64,000 nt of DNA from Aeromicrobium yanjiei (lineage in GTDB: Bacteria; Actinomycetota; Actinomycetes; Propionibacteriales; Nocardioidaceae): assembly GCF_009649075.1 (NCBI RefSeq), contig NZ_CP045737.1, positions 2,046,001-2,110,000 on the forward strand, written 5' to 3'. Shown piece after piece: positions 38,614 to 46,816 of this stretch. The translations under genes and the position numbers were made by a program. Position 1 is the stretch's first letter. Each line of letters opens with the position of its first letter. The notes under the pieces are model-generated. The model worked only from the letters and a program-made list of their open reading frames with translations. It was not told the origin of the DNA and made no database searches.

Positions 38614-38669
38614 AGCATCGCCCATACCCGGGGTATGTGTCAACGTCGATGTCACATAGTTGATGTCAC
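38614..38669 (-). promoter_or_regulatory. Promoter with palindromic spacer and direct repeats, diiron oxygenase operon
   Basis: On the minus strand TTGACA (38643–38638) is followed directly by the palindrome CATACCC-C-GGGTATG (38637–38623) and then GATGCT (38619–38614), an 18-base spacer occupied by the dyad. Upstream, GTGACATC is repeated at 38669–38662 and 38655–38648, 14 bases apart. This looks like a regulated promoter with one operator in the spacer and another upstream. Confidence 0.55.
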
Positions 38670-38694
38670 GGTCCGGCCGCCGGAGGGGCCCGGG

Positions 38695-40203
38695 CTACAC
38701 GGTGCCGCTCAGGCGCCCGTGGCGCTCGGCACTCGCCTGGTTCAGCCCGATGATCTGGACGGACGTGCCCCTGCGCTCGTACTTGGTGGTGATGGCGTCG
38801 AGGGAGGCGACCGTCGAGGCGTCCCAGATGTGCGACTGCGACAGGTCGATGACCACCGTCTCGGGGTCGTGGGCGTAGTCGAACTGGGTGTAGAGCTCGT
38901 TGCTCGAGGCGAAGAACAGCTCTCCCGTCACGGTGTAGACCGCGCGGGACGAGCCGTCGTCGTCCTGCACGATCGTGCGCTCGGTGTGGGTCAGGTGCGC
39001 GACCCGGCGGGCGAACAGGGTCATCGCCGTCAGGACGCCGACCGCGACACCGATCGCGAGATTGCGGGTCAGCACGGTGACGACCACCGTCACGAGCATG
39101 ACGGCCGTCTCGCTGCGCGGCATCCGACGCAGGGTCGCGGGCTTGATCGAGTGCCAGTCGAAGGTGCCGACGGACACCATGACCATGACTGCGACGAGCG
39201 CCGCCATCGGGATGAGCGCCACGACGTCGCCGAAGCCGACGACCAGGACGAGCAGGAAGACGCCCGCGAGGAACGTCGACAGGCGGGTGCGCGCCCCCGA
39301 GACCTTCACGTTGATCATCGTCTGGCCGATCATCGCGCAGCCACCCATCCCGCCGAAGAGTCCCGTGACGATGTTGGCGGCCCCCTGGCCCCACGTCTCG
39401 CGGGTCTTGTCCGAGCGGCTGTCGGTGATGTCGTCGACGAGCTTCGCGGTGAGCAGTGACTCCAGGATGCCGACCAGCGCCATCGCGAGCGCGTACGGCG
39501 CGATGATCGCGAGCGTCTCCAGGTCGAACGGGACGTCCGGGACGAACCACGCGGGCAGGCTGTCGGGCAGATCGCCCTGGTCCCCCACGTCCGGCACGTC
39601 GACCGCCCCGACGACCGTGAACGCCGTCAGCGCGACGATCGCCACGAGGGGCGCCGGCACCACCGAGCTGACGCGCGGGAGGCCGACGATGACCGCGATG
39701 CCCACCGCGGTCATCGGGTAGACCGCCCACGGCACGTCGATCAGGTGATCGACCTGCGTCTCGAGGATCAGGATCGCCAGGGCGTTGACGAAGCCGACCA
39801 TGACCGAGCGCGGGATGAACCTCATGAGCTTCGCGACCCCGGCGAGCGCGAGCAGGATCTGGATGAGGCCGCCGAGCAGGACCGTGGCGATGAGGAAGTC
39901 GTAGCCGTGGTCCTTCATGACCGGGGCGATGACCAGGGCGACCGCGCCGGTCGCCGCCGAGATCATCGCGGGACGTCCGCCGAGGAACGAGATCGCGACC
40001 GCCATCGTGAACGACGCGAACAGCCCGACACGTGGGTCGACTCCGGCGATGATCGAGAACGAGATCGCCTCCGGGATCAGCGCGAGGGCCACCACCAGCC
40101 CAGCCAGCACCTCCACGCGGAGCAGGCGCGGGGAGCGCAGGGCGTTGCGGACGGTCGGCTCGAGCGGGGCGTGCTCGCCGGTGGAGGGTGGAGAGGTCTT
40201 CAA
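38695..40203 (-). CDS. SulP-family anion transporter with STAS domain
   Basis: SulP proteins move sulfate, bicarbonate or other anions across the inner membrane. The 502-residue protein begins near the first helix with VVALALIPEAISFSIIAGVDP, continues through about 11 hydrophobic segments (GLFGGMGGCAMIGQTMIN near 255), and ends in a STAS domain from about residue 415 (VYTVTGELFFASSNELYTQF, ETVVIDLSQSHIWDAST). The start is a TTG at 40203, 18 bases after the pgsA stop; no good Shine-Dalgarno site is visible, so the exact start is uncertain. Substrate cannot be assigned. Confidence 0.88.
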   Translation of the reverse strand: MKTSPPSTGEHAPLEPTVRNALRSPRLLRVEVLAGLVVALALIPEAISFSIIAGVDPRVGLFASFTMAVAISFLGGRPAMISAATGAVALVIAPVMKDHGYDFLIATVLLGGLIQILLALAGVAKLMRFIPRSVMVGFVNALAILILETQVDHLIDVPWAVYPMTAVGIAVIVGLPRVSSVVPAPLVAIVALTAFTVVGAVDVPDVGDQGDLPDSLPAWFVPDVPFDLETLAIIAPYALAMALVGILESLLTAKLVDDITDSRSDKTRETWGQGAANIVTGLFGGMGGCAMIGQTMINVKVSGARTRLSTFLAGVFLLVLVVGFGDVVALIPMAALVAVMVMVSVGTFDWHSIKPATLRRMPRSETAVMLVTVVVTVLTRNLAIGVAVGVLTAMTLFARRVAHLTHTERTIVQDDDGSSRAVYTVTGELFFASSNELYTQFDYAHDPETVVIDLSQSHIWDASTVASLDAITTKYERRGTSVQIIGLNQASAERHGRLSGTV

Positions 40204-40221
40204 GGGGTTCGTCGGCCGCCG

Positions 40222-40860
40222 TCAGGACTCGAGGCCGGGGCTGTCGACGGTCTGCTTGTAGACGATGCGCATGCGCTGCAGCACCGTGATGAGGCTCGCG
40301 AACGCCAAGACCCACAGCGTGAGCTCTCGCAGGATCGGCAGGTCGAACAGGCCGGCCAGACCGGTCATGACCAGGATCGCGACCAGACGGTCGGAACGCT
40401 CCGCGATGCCGCCCTTGGCCGTCATCCCGAGCGACTCGGCGCGCGCCCGGGCGTACGACGTGAGGTTGCCGAGGACCAGGCACGCGAGGCTCAGGTAGAG
40501 ATAGATACGGGTGTCGCCGAGATCCGCCTCGGCGTCCGACGTCGTGTAGTAGAGCACGAGACCGCCGAACACGGCAGCGTCACCGACCCGGTCGAGGGTC
40601 GAGTCCAAGAACGCGCCCCACTTGGACGGCTTGCCCAGCTTGCGGGCCATGTAGCCGTCCATCATGTCGCTGAAGACAAATGCGGTGATGACCAGGACGC
40701 CGACGAAGAACTGACCGCGCGGGAAGAACCACAGTGCGCCCGCGCTCACGCCGATCGTGCCGACGACGGTCACCTGGTTGGGGGTGACGCCGAGTCGCAG
40801 CAGCAGGTCGGCGAGCGGGGCCCAGACCTTCGTCCAGAAGTCGCGGAAACGTTCGAGCAT
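40222..40860 (-). CDS. pgsA: Phosphatidylinositol phosphate synthase
   Basis: PgsA transfers inositol phosphate to CDP-diacylglycerol at the membrane, the first step to phosphatidylinositol lipids. The 212-residue protein has the CDP-alcohol phosphatidyltransferase signature with Asp65, Asp68, Asp86 and Asp90 in D-x2-DG-x2-AR-x8-G-x3-D-x3-D, and six predicted helices. The neighbouring HIT gene and thrS match mycobacteria, but the acyltransferase patA and mannosyltransferase pimA that follow pgsA there are missing; SulP and the diiron oxygenase operon are in their place. Confidence 0.92.
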   Translation of the reverse strand: MLERFRDFWTKVWAPLADLLLRLGVTPNQVTVVGTIGVSAGALWFFPRGQFFVGVLVITAFVFSDMMDGYMARKLGKPSKWGAFLDSTLDRVGDAAVFGGLVLYYTTSDAEADLGDTRIYLYLSLACLVLGNLTSYARARAESLGMTAKGGIAERSDRLVAILVMTGLAGLFDLPILRELTLWVLAFASLITVLQRMRIVYKQTVDSPGLES

Positions 40861-40868
40861 GGGTTCGT

Positions 40869-41414
40869 CTACTCCTTCGGCCAGGCGGCCGCGAGCATCT
40901 CGCGGGTGTCGCCCAGCAGCTGCGGCATGGTCTTGGTGTGCCCGATGACGGGCATGAAGTTGGCGTCGCCACCCCAGCGGGGAACGATGTGCTGATGCAG
41001 GTGTGCGGCGATGCCCGCCCCTGCAGCCTGGCCCTGGTTGAGACCGAGGTTGAACCCCTGCGGGCTCGTGACCGTGCGCATGACCCGCATCGCCTGCTTG
41101 GTCAGCGCCGCGACCTCGGCGGTCTCCTGATCGGTCAGCTCGGTGTAGTCCGCGACGTGGCGGTAGGGGCAGACCAGCAGGTGGCCGGCGTTGTACGGGT
41201 AGAGGTTGAGCACTGCGTACGCGGACTCGCCCCGGTGCACGATCAGGCCGTCGGCGTCGTCCAGGGACGGGATCCGGCAGAACGGGCAGTCCGCGGCCTC
41301 GGAGGACGCGGGCTTGTTCTCGCCCTTGATGTACGCGATGCGATGGGGCGTCCAGAGACGCTCGAAGGCATCGGGGTCGCCCACGCCGTCCTGCTCGTCG
41401 CGCTGGTCCGTCAC
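40869..41414 (-). CDS. HIT-family nucleotide hydrolase/phosphorylase
   Basis: HIT proteins cleave dinucleoside polyphosphates or AMP adducts; the mycobacterial orthologue in the same position acts as an Ap4A phosphorylase. The 181-residue protein has CPFCRIPS near residue 45, LNLYPYNAGHLLVCPYRHV, and the histidine triad AAHLHQHIVPRWGGD near 138. The GTG at 41414 is supported by TAGGGT seven bases upstream. It ends eight bases before pgsA, suggesting co-transcription. Confidence 0.9.
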   Translation of the reverse strand: MTDQRDEQDGVGDPDAFERLWTPHRIAYIKGENKPASSEAADCPFCRIPSLDDADGLIVHRGESAYAVLNLYPYNAGHLLVCPYRHVADYTELTDQETAEVAALTKQAMRVMRTVTSPQGFNLGLNQGQAAGAGIAAHLHQHIVPRWGGDANFMPVIGHTKTMPQLLGDTREMLAAAWPKE

Positions 41415-41421
41415 GCCAAAC

Positions 41422-41427
41422 ACCCTA
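41422..41427 (-). promoter_or_regulatory. Candidate leaderless -10 box, HIT–pgsA
   Basis: TAGGGT, seven bases, then GTG 41414 on the minus strand. Confidence 0.5.
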
Positions 41428-41544
41428 GTCGTCCGCACGTGCTCCCCCGGCACCGACGTGCGGCGCGCCACAGCCAGCGGGATCGCTCCTGCCCTGCCCC
41501 ACTGCCGGTAGCCTGCTGTTTCCGTCGTCAGGGGGACTGCGCCA

Positions 41545-42285
41545 ATGAGAAGGACCGTGACCGCCGTCGTGTGCGCCCTCACGGCGTGCGCGGCACTGGC
41601 ACACCCCGGGCGCAGCCAGGACGCGGGCGCGACCGCCGCCGAGGACGTGCGGCAGGCCGCCGCGACGCCCGCACGCGCCACCATGGTCGTCATCGGCGAC
41701 TCGATCAGCGCGGCCTACTCCGACACCGGCGCACCCGAGCGGCGCGCGTGGTGGAGCATGCTCGCCGACACGATCGACGTCGACCCGATCGTGGTGGCCG
41801 AGGGCGGAGCCGGCTACCTGCGCCGCGGCACCCGTTGCCGTGGCAGGAGCTTCCAGCAGAGCATCGATGCCCACGCCGCGCTCATCCGCGCCGCCGAGGT
41901 CGTGGTCATCGAGGGCGGGGTCAACGACCGGTCGTACTGCCTGACCCGCCGCCGCAACGGGCACGGCGACGCGCCGAGCTCGGCCCAGCAGGTCTCCCGT
42001 GCCGTACGCCCCGCGCTGCGCCGGGTCGCCGAGCTGGCCGGCGACGACGCGACCGTGATCGTCACCGCGCCGTGGGGCGGGGCGAGGAAGATCGCCCCGA
42101 GTGGGCGCTGGATCCCCCGGATCATCGAGGCGGCCGCGCGCGAGAACGGGCTGGAGTACGTCGACACCGCCACGGACGCGATCCGCCCACGGCACCGCAC
42201 GCTCGACGGCGTCCATCCCAGCCTCTCGGGCAGCACCTCGATCGCCAAGCACGTCTACTTCCGCAGCAGCCTGCACGAGCGCTAG
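41545..42285 (+). CDS. Secreted SGNH/GDSL hydrolase
   Basis: This is a 246-residue exported esterase or lipase-like protein. A signal peptide (RRTVTAVVCALTACAALA, ending near residue 25) precedes an SGNH fold: GDSIS with nucleophile Ser53, a Gly block (EGGAGYL), Asn in EGGVNDRS, and Asp221/His224 in LDGVHPS. AGGGGGA lies 10 bases before the ATG, and TAGCCT about 30 bases upstream is a plausible -10 box. It points toward thrS, with which it converges. Substrate unknown. Confidence 0.85.
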   Translation: MRRTVTAVVCALTACAALAHPGRSQDAGATAAEDVRQAAATPARATMVVIGDSISAAYSDTGAPERRAWWSMLADTIDVDPIVVAEGGAGYLRRGTRCRGRSFQQSIDAHAALIRAAEVVVIEGGVNDRSYCLTRRRNGHGDAPSSAQQVSRAVRPALRRVAELAGDDATVIVTAPWGGARKIAPSGRWIPRIIEAAARENGLEYVDTATDAIRPRHRTLDGVHPSLSGSTSIAKHVYFRSSLHER

Positions 42286-42312
42286 GAGCCCCAGCGCCCG
42301 TGCAGCGAGGTC

Positions 42313-44289
42313 TCAGACCTGGGCGCGGGTCCGGATCGCCTCGACGATGCGCTCGATCGCGTCGTCGACCGCGACGCCGTTCTCCTGCTCGCCACTGCGG
42401 TAGCGGAACGACACCGCGCCGGCCTCGACGTCGTTGTCGCCTGCGATCAGCATGAACGGCACCTTCTGCAGCTGCGCGTTGCGGATCTTCTTCTGCATCC
42501 GCTCGTCGGAGTCGTCGACCTCGACCCTGATGCCGAGGGCCTTGAGCCGCTTCGTGAGCTCGTAGAGGTAGTCGGCGTGGCGCTCGGCCACGGGGATGCC
42601 GACGACCTGCACGGGCGCGAGCCACGGAGGGAACGCGCCCGCGTAGTGCTCGACAAGGACGCCCATGAATCGCTCGATCGAGCCGAACTTGGCCGAGTGG
42701 ATCATGACGGGCTGCTGGCGGGAGCCGTCCGCCGCGACGTACTCGAGGCCGAAGCGCTCGGGCGAGGGCATGTTGAAGTCGTACTGGATCGTCGACATCT
42801 GCCACGAGCGACCGATCGCGTCGCGCGCCTGCACCGACACCTTCGGGCCGTAGTAGGCCGCTCCGCCGGGATCGGGGACCAGCTCGAGACCGGTCTCGAG
42901 GCACACGTCCTCGAGCACCTTGGTCGCATTGGCCCACTCCTCGTCCGAGCCGATGAACTTGTCGGGCTTGGAGTCGTCGCGGGTGGACAGCTCGAGGTAG
43001 AAGTCGTCGAGACCGAAGTCGCGCAGCAGGCTGAGCACGAAGTTCAGCAGGTGACGGATCTCCCCGGGCGCCTGCTCGGGGGTCACGTACGAGTGCGAGT
43101 CGTCCTGGGCGAAGCCGCGCACACGGGTCAGGCCGTGGATGACACCGGACTTCTCGTTGCGGTAGACGTGCCCGAACTCGAACAGGCGCAGCGGCAGCTC
43201 ACGGTACGAGCGCTGGCGCGAGCGGAAGATCAGGTTGTGCATGGGGCAGTTCATCGCCTTGAGGCGGTAGTCCTGACCGTCCACGTCCAGCGCCGGGAAC
43301 ATGCCCTCGCCGTAGTACGGCAGGTGCCCCGAGGTGTAGAACAGCCCCTCCTTGGCGATGTGCGGGGTGCCGACGTACTCGAAGCCCTCCTCGATGTGCC
43401 GGCGGCGGACGTAGTCCTCCATCTCGCGCTTGATCACACCACCCTTGGGGTGGAACACCGGCAGTCCCGAGCCGATCTCGTCGGGGAAGCTGTAGAGGTC
43501 GAGCTCGGTGCCGAGGCGACGGTGGTCGCGGCGCTGGGCCTCCTCGATGCGGTGCAGATGGGCGTCCAAGGCGTCCTTGGACTCCCAGGCCGTCCCGTAG
43601 ATGCGCTGCAGCTGCTTGTTCTTCTCGTCACCGCGCCAGTACGCCGCGGCGCTGCGCATGAGCGTGAAGGCCGGGATGCGCTTGGTGGTCGGCAGGTGCG
43701 GGCCGCGGCACAGGTCGCTCCACGCGACCGATCCGTCGCGCTTGAGGTTGTCGTAGATCGTCAGGCCGCCCTCACCGACCTCGACACTGGCACCCTCGGC
43801 CGCGTCGCCCGCGGTGGACTTCAGGCCGATCAGCTCGAGCTTGTAGGGCTCGTCGGCCAGCTCGGCGCGCGCGTCGTCGTCGCTGATCTCCCGGCGGTCG
43901 AACTTCTGACCCTCCTTGATGATCTTCTTCATCCGCGACTCGATCTTGGCGAGGTCCTCGGGGACGAAGGGCTCCGCGACGTCGAAGTCGTAGTAGAAGC
44001 CGTCGGTGATCGGGGGGCCGATGCCGAGCTTCGCCTCGGGGAAGAGGTCCTGCACGGCCTGCGCCATGACGTGCGCGGTCGAGTGGCGCAGGATGTCGCG
44101 GCCGTCCGCGGAGTCGATCGCGACGCCCTCGACGGAGTCCCCGTCGGCCAGCTCGTACGCGAGATCCTTCAACGTGCCGCTCACCCGGGCCGCGATGATC
44201 TCGGGGGTGTCGGCGAAGAGCTGCCACGCCTTCGTGCCCTGCTCGACGGATCGGGACTCGTGGTCGACGACGATCTGGATGTCCGGCAC
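42313..44289 (-). CDS. thrS: Threonyl-tRNA synthetase
   Basis: ThrS charges tRNA-Thr and edits serine errors. The 658-residue protein has a TGS domain at the N-terminus ([19 protein letters not shown]), the editing domain with [11 protein letters not shown] near residue 70, and the class II core ([34 protein letters not shown]) plus the C-terminal anticodon domain. The usual editing Cys is present in [25 protein letters not shown] [13 protein letters not shown] start at 44289; it is divergent from the kinase gene. Confidence 0.96.
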   Translation of the reverse strand: MPDIQIVVDHESRSVEQGTKAWQLFADTPEIIAARVSGTLKDLAYELADGDSVEGVAIDSADGRDILRHSTAHVMAQAVQDLFPEAKLGIGPPITDGFYYDFDVAEPFVPEDLAKIESRMKKIIKEGQKFDRREISDDDARAELADEPYKLELIGLKSTAGDAAEGASVEVGEGGLTIYDNLKRDGSVAWSDLCRGPHLPTTKRIPAFTLMRSAAAYWRGDEKNKQLQRIYGTAWESKDALDAHLHRIEEAQRRDHRRLGTELDLYSFPDEIGSGLPVFHPKGGVIKREMEDYVRRRHIEEGFEYVGTPHIAKEGLFYTSGHLPYYGEGMFPALDVDGQDYRLKAMNCPMHNLIFRSRQRSYRELPLRLFEFGHVYRNEKSGVIHGLTRVRGFAQDDSHSYVTPEQAPGEIRHLLNFVLSLLRDFGLDDFYLELSTRDDSKPDKFIGSDEEWANATKVLEDVCLETGLELVPDPGGAAYYGPKVSVQARDAIGRSWQMSTIQYDFNMPSPERFGLEYVAADGSRQQPVMIHSAKFGSIERFMGVLVEHYAGAFPPWLAPVQVVGIPVAERHADYLYELTKRLKALGIRVEVDDSDERMQKKIRNAQLQKVPFMLIAGDNDVEAGAVSFRYRSGEQENGVAVDDAIERIVEAIRTRAQV

Positions 44290-44413
44290 GGTGCTACCTC
44301 TGTTCGGGTCGACGCGCCCTACGGATGGCGCGTGCTGGTTCGGACCACCGTATCGCGGGGGTCCGGGCGCGAGATTTCGGCCTCGCAGTGCAGCACGGGA
44401 CCACTCAGCCCTT

Positions 44414-44419
44414 TAATCT
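44414..44419 (+). promoter_or_regulatory. Candidate leaderless -10 box, hybrid kinase
   Basis: TAATCT at 44414–44419, seven bases, then ATG 44427. Confidence 0.55.
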
Positions 44420-44426
44420 CGTACAT

Positions 44427-46760
44427 ATGGACAACCGCTTGCCGACCGTCGTGGTCGTCGACGACGCACCCGAGGTTCGAGCACTGGTCCGTACGCACCT
44501 CAGGCTCTCGGGCGCCTTCGAGGTGGTCGGCGAGGGCGCGGACGGAGCCGACGCGATCGAGCTCGTCCACCAGTTCCGCCCCGATCTGCTGGTCATGGAC
44601 ATGTCCATGCCCGACCTCGACGGCATCGACGCGCTGCCGGGGGTGCTCGCGGTCTCGCCCACCACCCGGGTCGTGGTCTTCACGGGCTTCGAGGGCGAGG
44701 GCCTGGCCGAGCTGGCCCGCTCGATGGGCGCCTCGGCGTTCCTGGAGAAGTCCGTCTCCCTCGACGTGTTGGTCGATCGGTTGCGCGACGTGCACGAGGG
44801 CCGGGCCCCTGCGGCGCCACCAGCGCCCGCATCGTCCCTTGCGGCTGTCGGCGAGCAGGTGACCGAGACCGACCGCGAGGTGCTGGACGAGCACCTCGAG
44901 CGCTTCCGGGAGGTCTTCGACGAGGCGGCCATCGGCATGGCGACGCTCACGCTGTCCGGCGGCATCGTCCGCGCCAACCGCGCCCTGGGCAAGCTCATCG
45001 AGCATCCTCACGAGGACCTGGTCGGTGTCGACTACGCCGCGTTGATGGCCGGACACGGGGAGCTGCTCGACGAGGCGCTCGCCGAGATCCAGCACAAGCA
45101 GGTCGACGTGATCCGCGTCGAGCACGGCGTCTCGGGGCTCAGGGAGCGCAAGGTCATGTCGACGCTGGCGCCCGTGCGCGACCGCGCCGGTCTGCCGCTC
45201 TACGTCTTCCTGCAGGTGCAGGACATCACGGAGCAGCGCGCCGCAGAGGACGAGCTGCGCCGCAGCGAGGAGCGCTTCCGCCTGCTCGTGGAGACGGTGG
45301 AGGACTACGCGATCTTCATGCTGGACCCCCAGGGGCACGTCGTGAGCTGGAACGCCGGCGCCGAGCGCGCGAAGGGCTACCGCGCGGACGAGATCATCGG
45401 CCGGCACTTCCGCACCTTCTACAGTGCCGAGCTGCAGGAGTCCGGGCACCCCGAGCGCGAGCTCGAGGCCGCCCTCCGCGACGGCCGCTACGCGGAGGAG
45501 GGCTGGCGGGTCCGCAAGGACGGGTCCCGGTTCTGGGCCAATGTCCTCATCACGGCGGTGTTCGACGACGGCGGCAACCACGTGGGCTTCGCCAAGATCA
45601 CCCGCGACGTGACGTCCCGGCTCGAGTCGGAGGAGTCGCTGCGCCAGAGCGAGGAGCGCTTCCGTCTGCTCGTCGACGCGGTGAGCGACTACGCGATCTT
45701 CATGCTCGATCCCGACGGTCACATCGTCAGCTGGAACGCCGGCGCCCAGCGCACCAAGGGCTACACCGCCGACGAGATCATCGGCCGGCACTTCCGGGTG
45801 TTCTATCCCCCGGAGCTGCAGGAGGCCCGTCATCCCGAGCACGAGCTCGAGATAGCGCTGCGCGAGGGTCGCTACGGCGAGGAGGGCTGGCGCGTCCGCA
45901 AGGACGGCTCGCGCTTCTGGGCCAATGTGCTCATCACGGCCGTCCACAACGACGTCGGCAAGCTCGTGGGCTTCTCCAAGGTCACCCGTGACACGACCAC
46001 CCAGTACCTCGCGCAGCAGGAGCAGGAGCGCGCCGCCCAGTCCCTCGCGGAGGCCAACGAGGCCCTGCAGACCCTCAACATGCAGCTGCGGCACGCGGCG
46101 TCCGACCAGTCCCAGTTCCTCGCGGTGACCGCGCACGAGCTCCGGACGCCGGCCACCGTGCTGGGCGGCTCCGCCGACGTGCTGTCCAAGCACTGGGGTG
46201 CCCTGGGCGAGGACGAGCGTCTGACGCTCCTCGACGGCATGACCACCAGTGCTGAGCGCATGCGCCGGCTGCTGTCCGATCTGCTCACCGCCTCGCGGCT
46301 CGACGCCAACGCGCTGCGCCTGTCCCCCGAGCCGACGGCGCTGCAGCCGCTGCTCCAGGCCGCGGCAGCCACGGCGCTGCAAGCCGCGAGCAATCAGGTC
46401 GTCACGGTTCAGGCGCCCGACGACGTCACGGTCATGGCCGACGGTGCACGACTGGCCCAGGTCGTCGACAACCTCCTGGACAACGCCCTCAAGCACGGTC
46501 GGTCGCCCGTCCACGTGGACGTCACGGTGGCCGGGGACCAGGCCGAGATCCGCGTGGCCGACGCGGGGCCGGGCGTACGGCCCGACGTCCGCTCACGTCT
46601 CTTCGGCAGGTTCGCGACGGGCGACGAGCTCGGTGGCACGGGCCTCGGCCTGTTCATCGTTCGCGAGCTGGCCCGCGCCCAGGGCGGCGACGCGACGTAC
46701 GAGGATCCGACGCCCGAGCGACCGGGCGGCGCGTTCCTGGTGACCGTCCCCCTGGCCTGA
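44427..46760 (+). CDS. Response-regulator–PAS–histidine kinase hybrid
   Basis: This 777-residue cytoplasmic sensor joins, in order: a receiver domain (residues 1–120, phosphoacceptor Asp58 in LLVMDMSMPD, Lys near 108), a linker, a PAS domain (about 160–265), two nearly identical PAS–PAC units (about 282–405 and 410–525), a dimerisation domain with His570 in FLAVTAHELRTP, and an ATPase domain (VVDNLLDNALKHG, GTGLGLFIVRELARAQGG). No membrane segment is seen, so it senses an internal cue. The start ATG 44427 fits the leaderless promoter; a longer frame upstream is not needed. No separate partner regulator gene is adjacent. Confidence 0.9.
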   Translation: MDNRLPTVVVVDDAPEVRALVRTHLRLSGAFEVVGEGADGADAIELVHQFRPDLLVMDMSMPDLDGIDALPGVLAVSPTTRVVVFTGFEGEGLAELARSMGASAFLEKSVSLDVLVDRLRDVHEGRAPAAPPAPASSLAAVGEQVTETDREVLDEHLERFREVFDEAAIGMATLTLSGGIVRANRALGKLIEHPHEDLVGVDYAALMAGHGELLDEALAEIQHKQVDVIRVEHGVSGLRERKVMSTLAPVRDRAGLPLYVFLQVQDITEQRAAEDELRRSEERFRLLVETVEDYAIFMLDPQGHVVSWNAGAERAKGYRADEIIGRHFRTFYSAELQESGHPERELEAALRDGRYAEEGWRVRKDGSRFWANVLITAVFDDGGNHVGFAKITRDVTSRLESEESLRQSEERFRLLVDAVSDYAIFMLDPDGHIVSWNAGAQRTKGYTADEIIGRHFRVFYPPELQEARHPEHELEIALREGRYGEEGWRVRKDGSRFWANVLITAVHNDVGKLVGFSKVTRDTTTQYLAQQEQERAAQSLAEANEALQTLNMQLRHAASDQSQFLAVTAHELRTPATVLGGSADVLSKHWGALGEDERLTLLDGMTTSAERMRRLLSDLLTASRLDANALRLSPEPTALQPLLQAAAATALQAASNQVVTVQAPDDVTVMADGARLAQVVDNLLDNALKHGRSPVHVDVTVAGDQAEIRVADAGPGVRPDVRSRLFGRFATGDELGGTGLGLFIVRELARAQGGDATYEDPTPERPGGAFLVTVPLA
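45267..46034 (+). repeat. Tandem 384-bp duplication inside the kinase gene
   Basis: Sequence beginning GAGGAGCGCTTCCG at 45267 recurs at 45651, an offset of 384 bases (128 codons). The duplicated unit encodes one PAS–PAC domain each time (DYAIFMLDP, SWNAGA, DEIIGRHFR, GWRVRKDGSRFWANVLITAV are shared). Confidence 0.85.
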
Positions 46761-46816
46761 GCCGCGACGCGGCGGTTCCGCCCCACCTGGACGGCCTTCT
46801 GTGCCAGATTGTCTCC

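Noticed and set aside
35937..38663. Long plus-strand open frame of 908 codons
   Set aside because: Antisense to the ferredoxin-reductase and diiron oxygenase genes, with no recognisable domains.
44319..46514. Minus-strand open frame of 731 codons
   Set aside because: Antisense to the hybrid kinase; its apparent internal repeats only mirror the PAS duplication.
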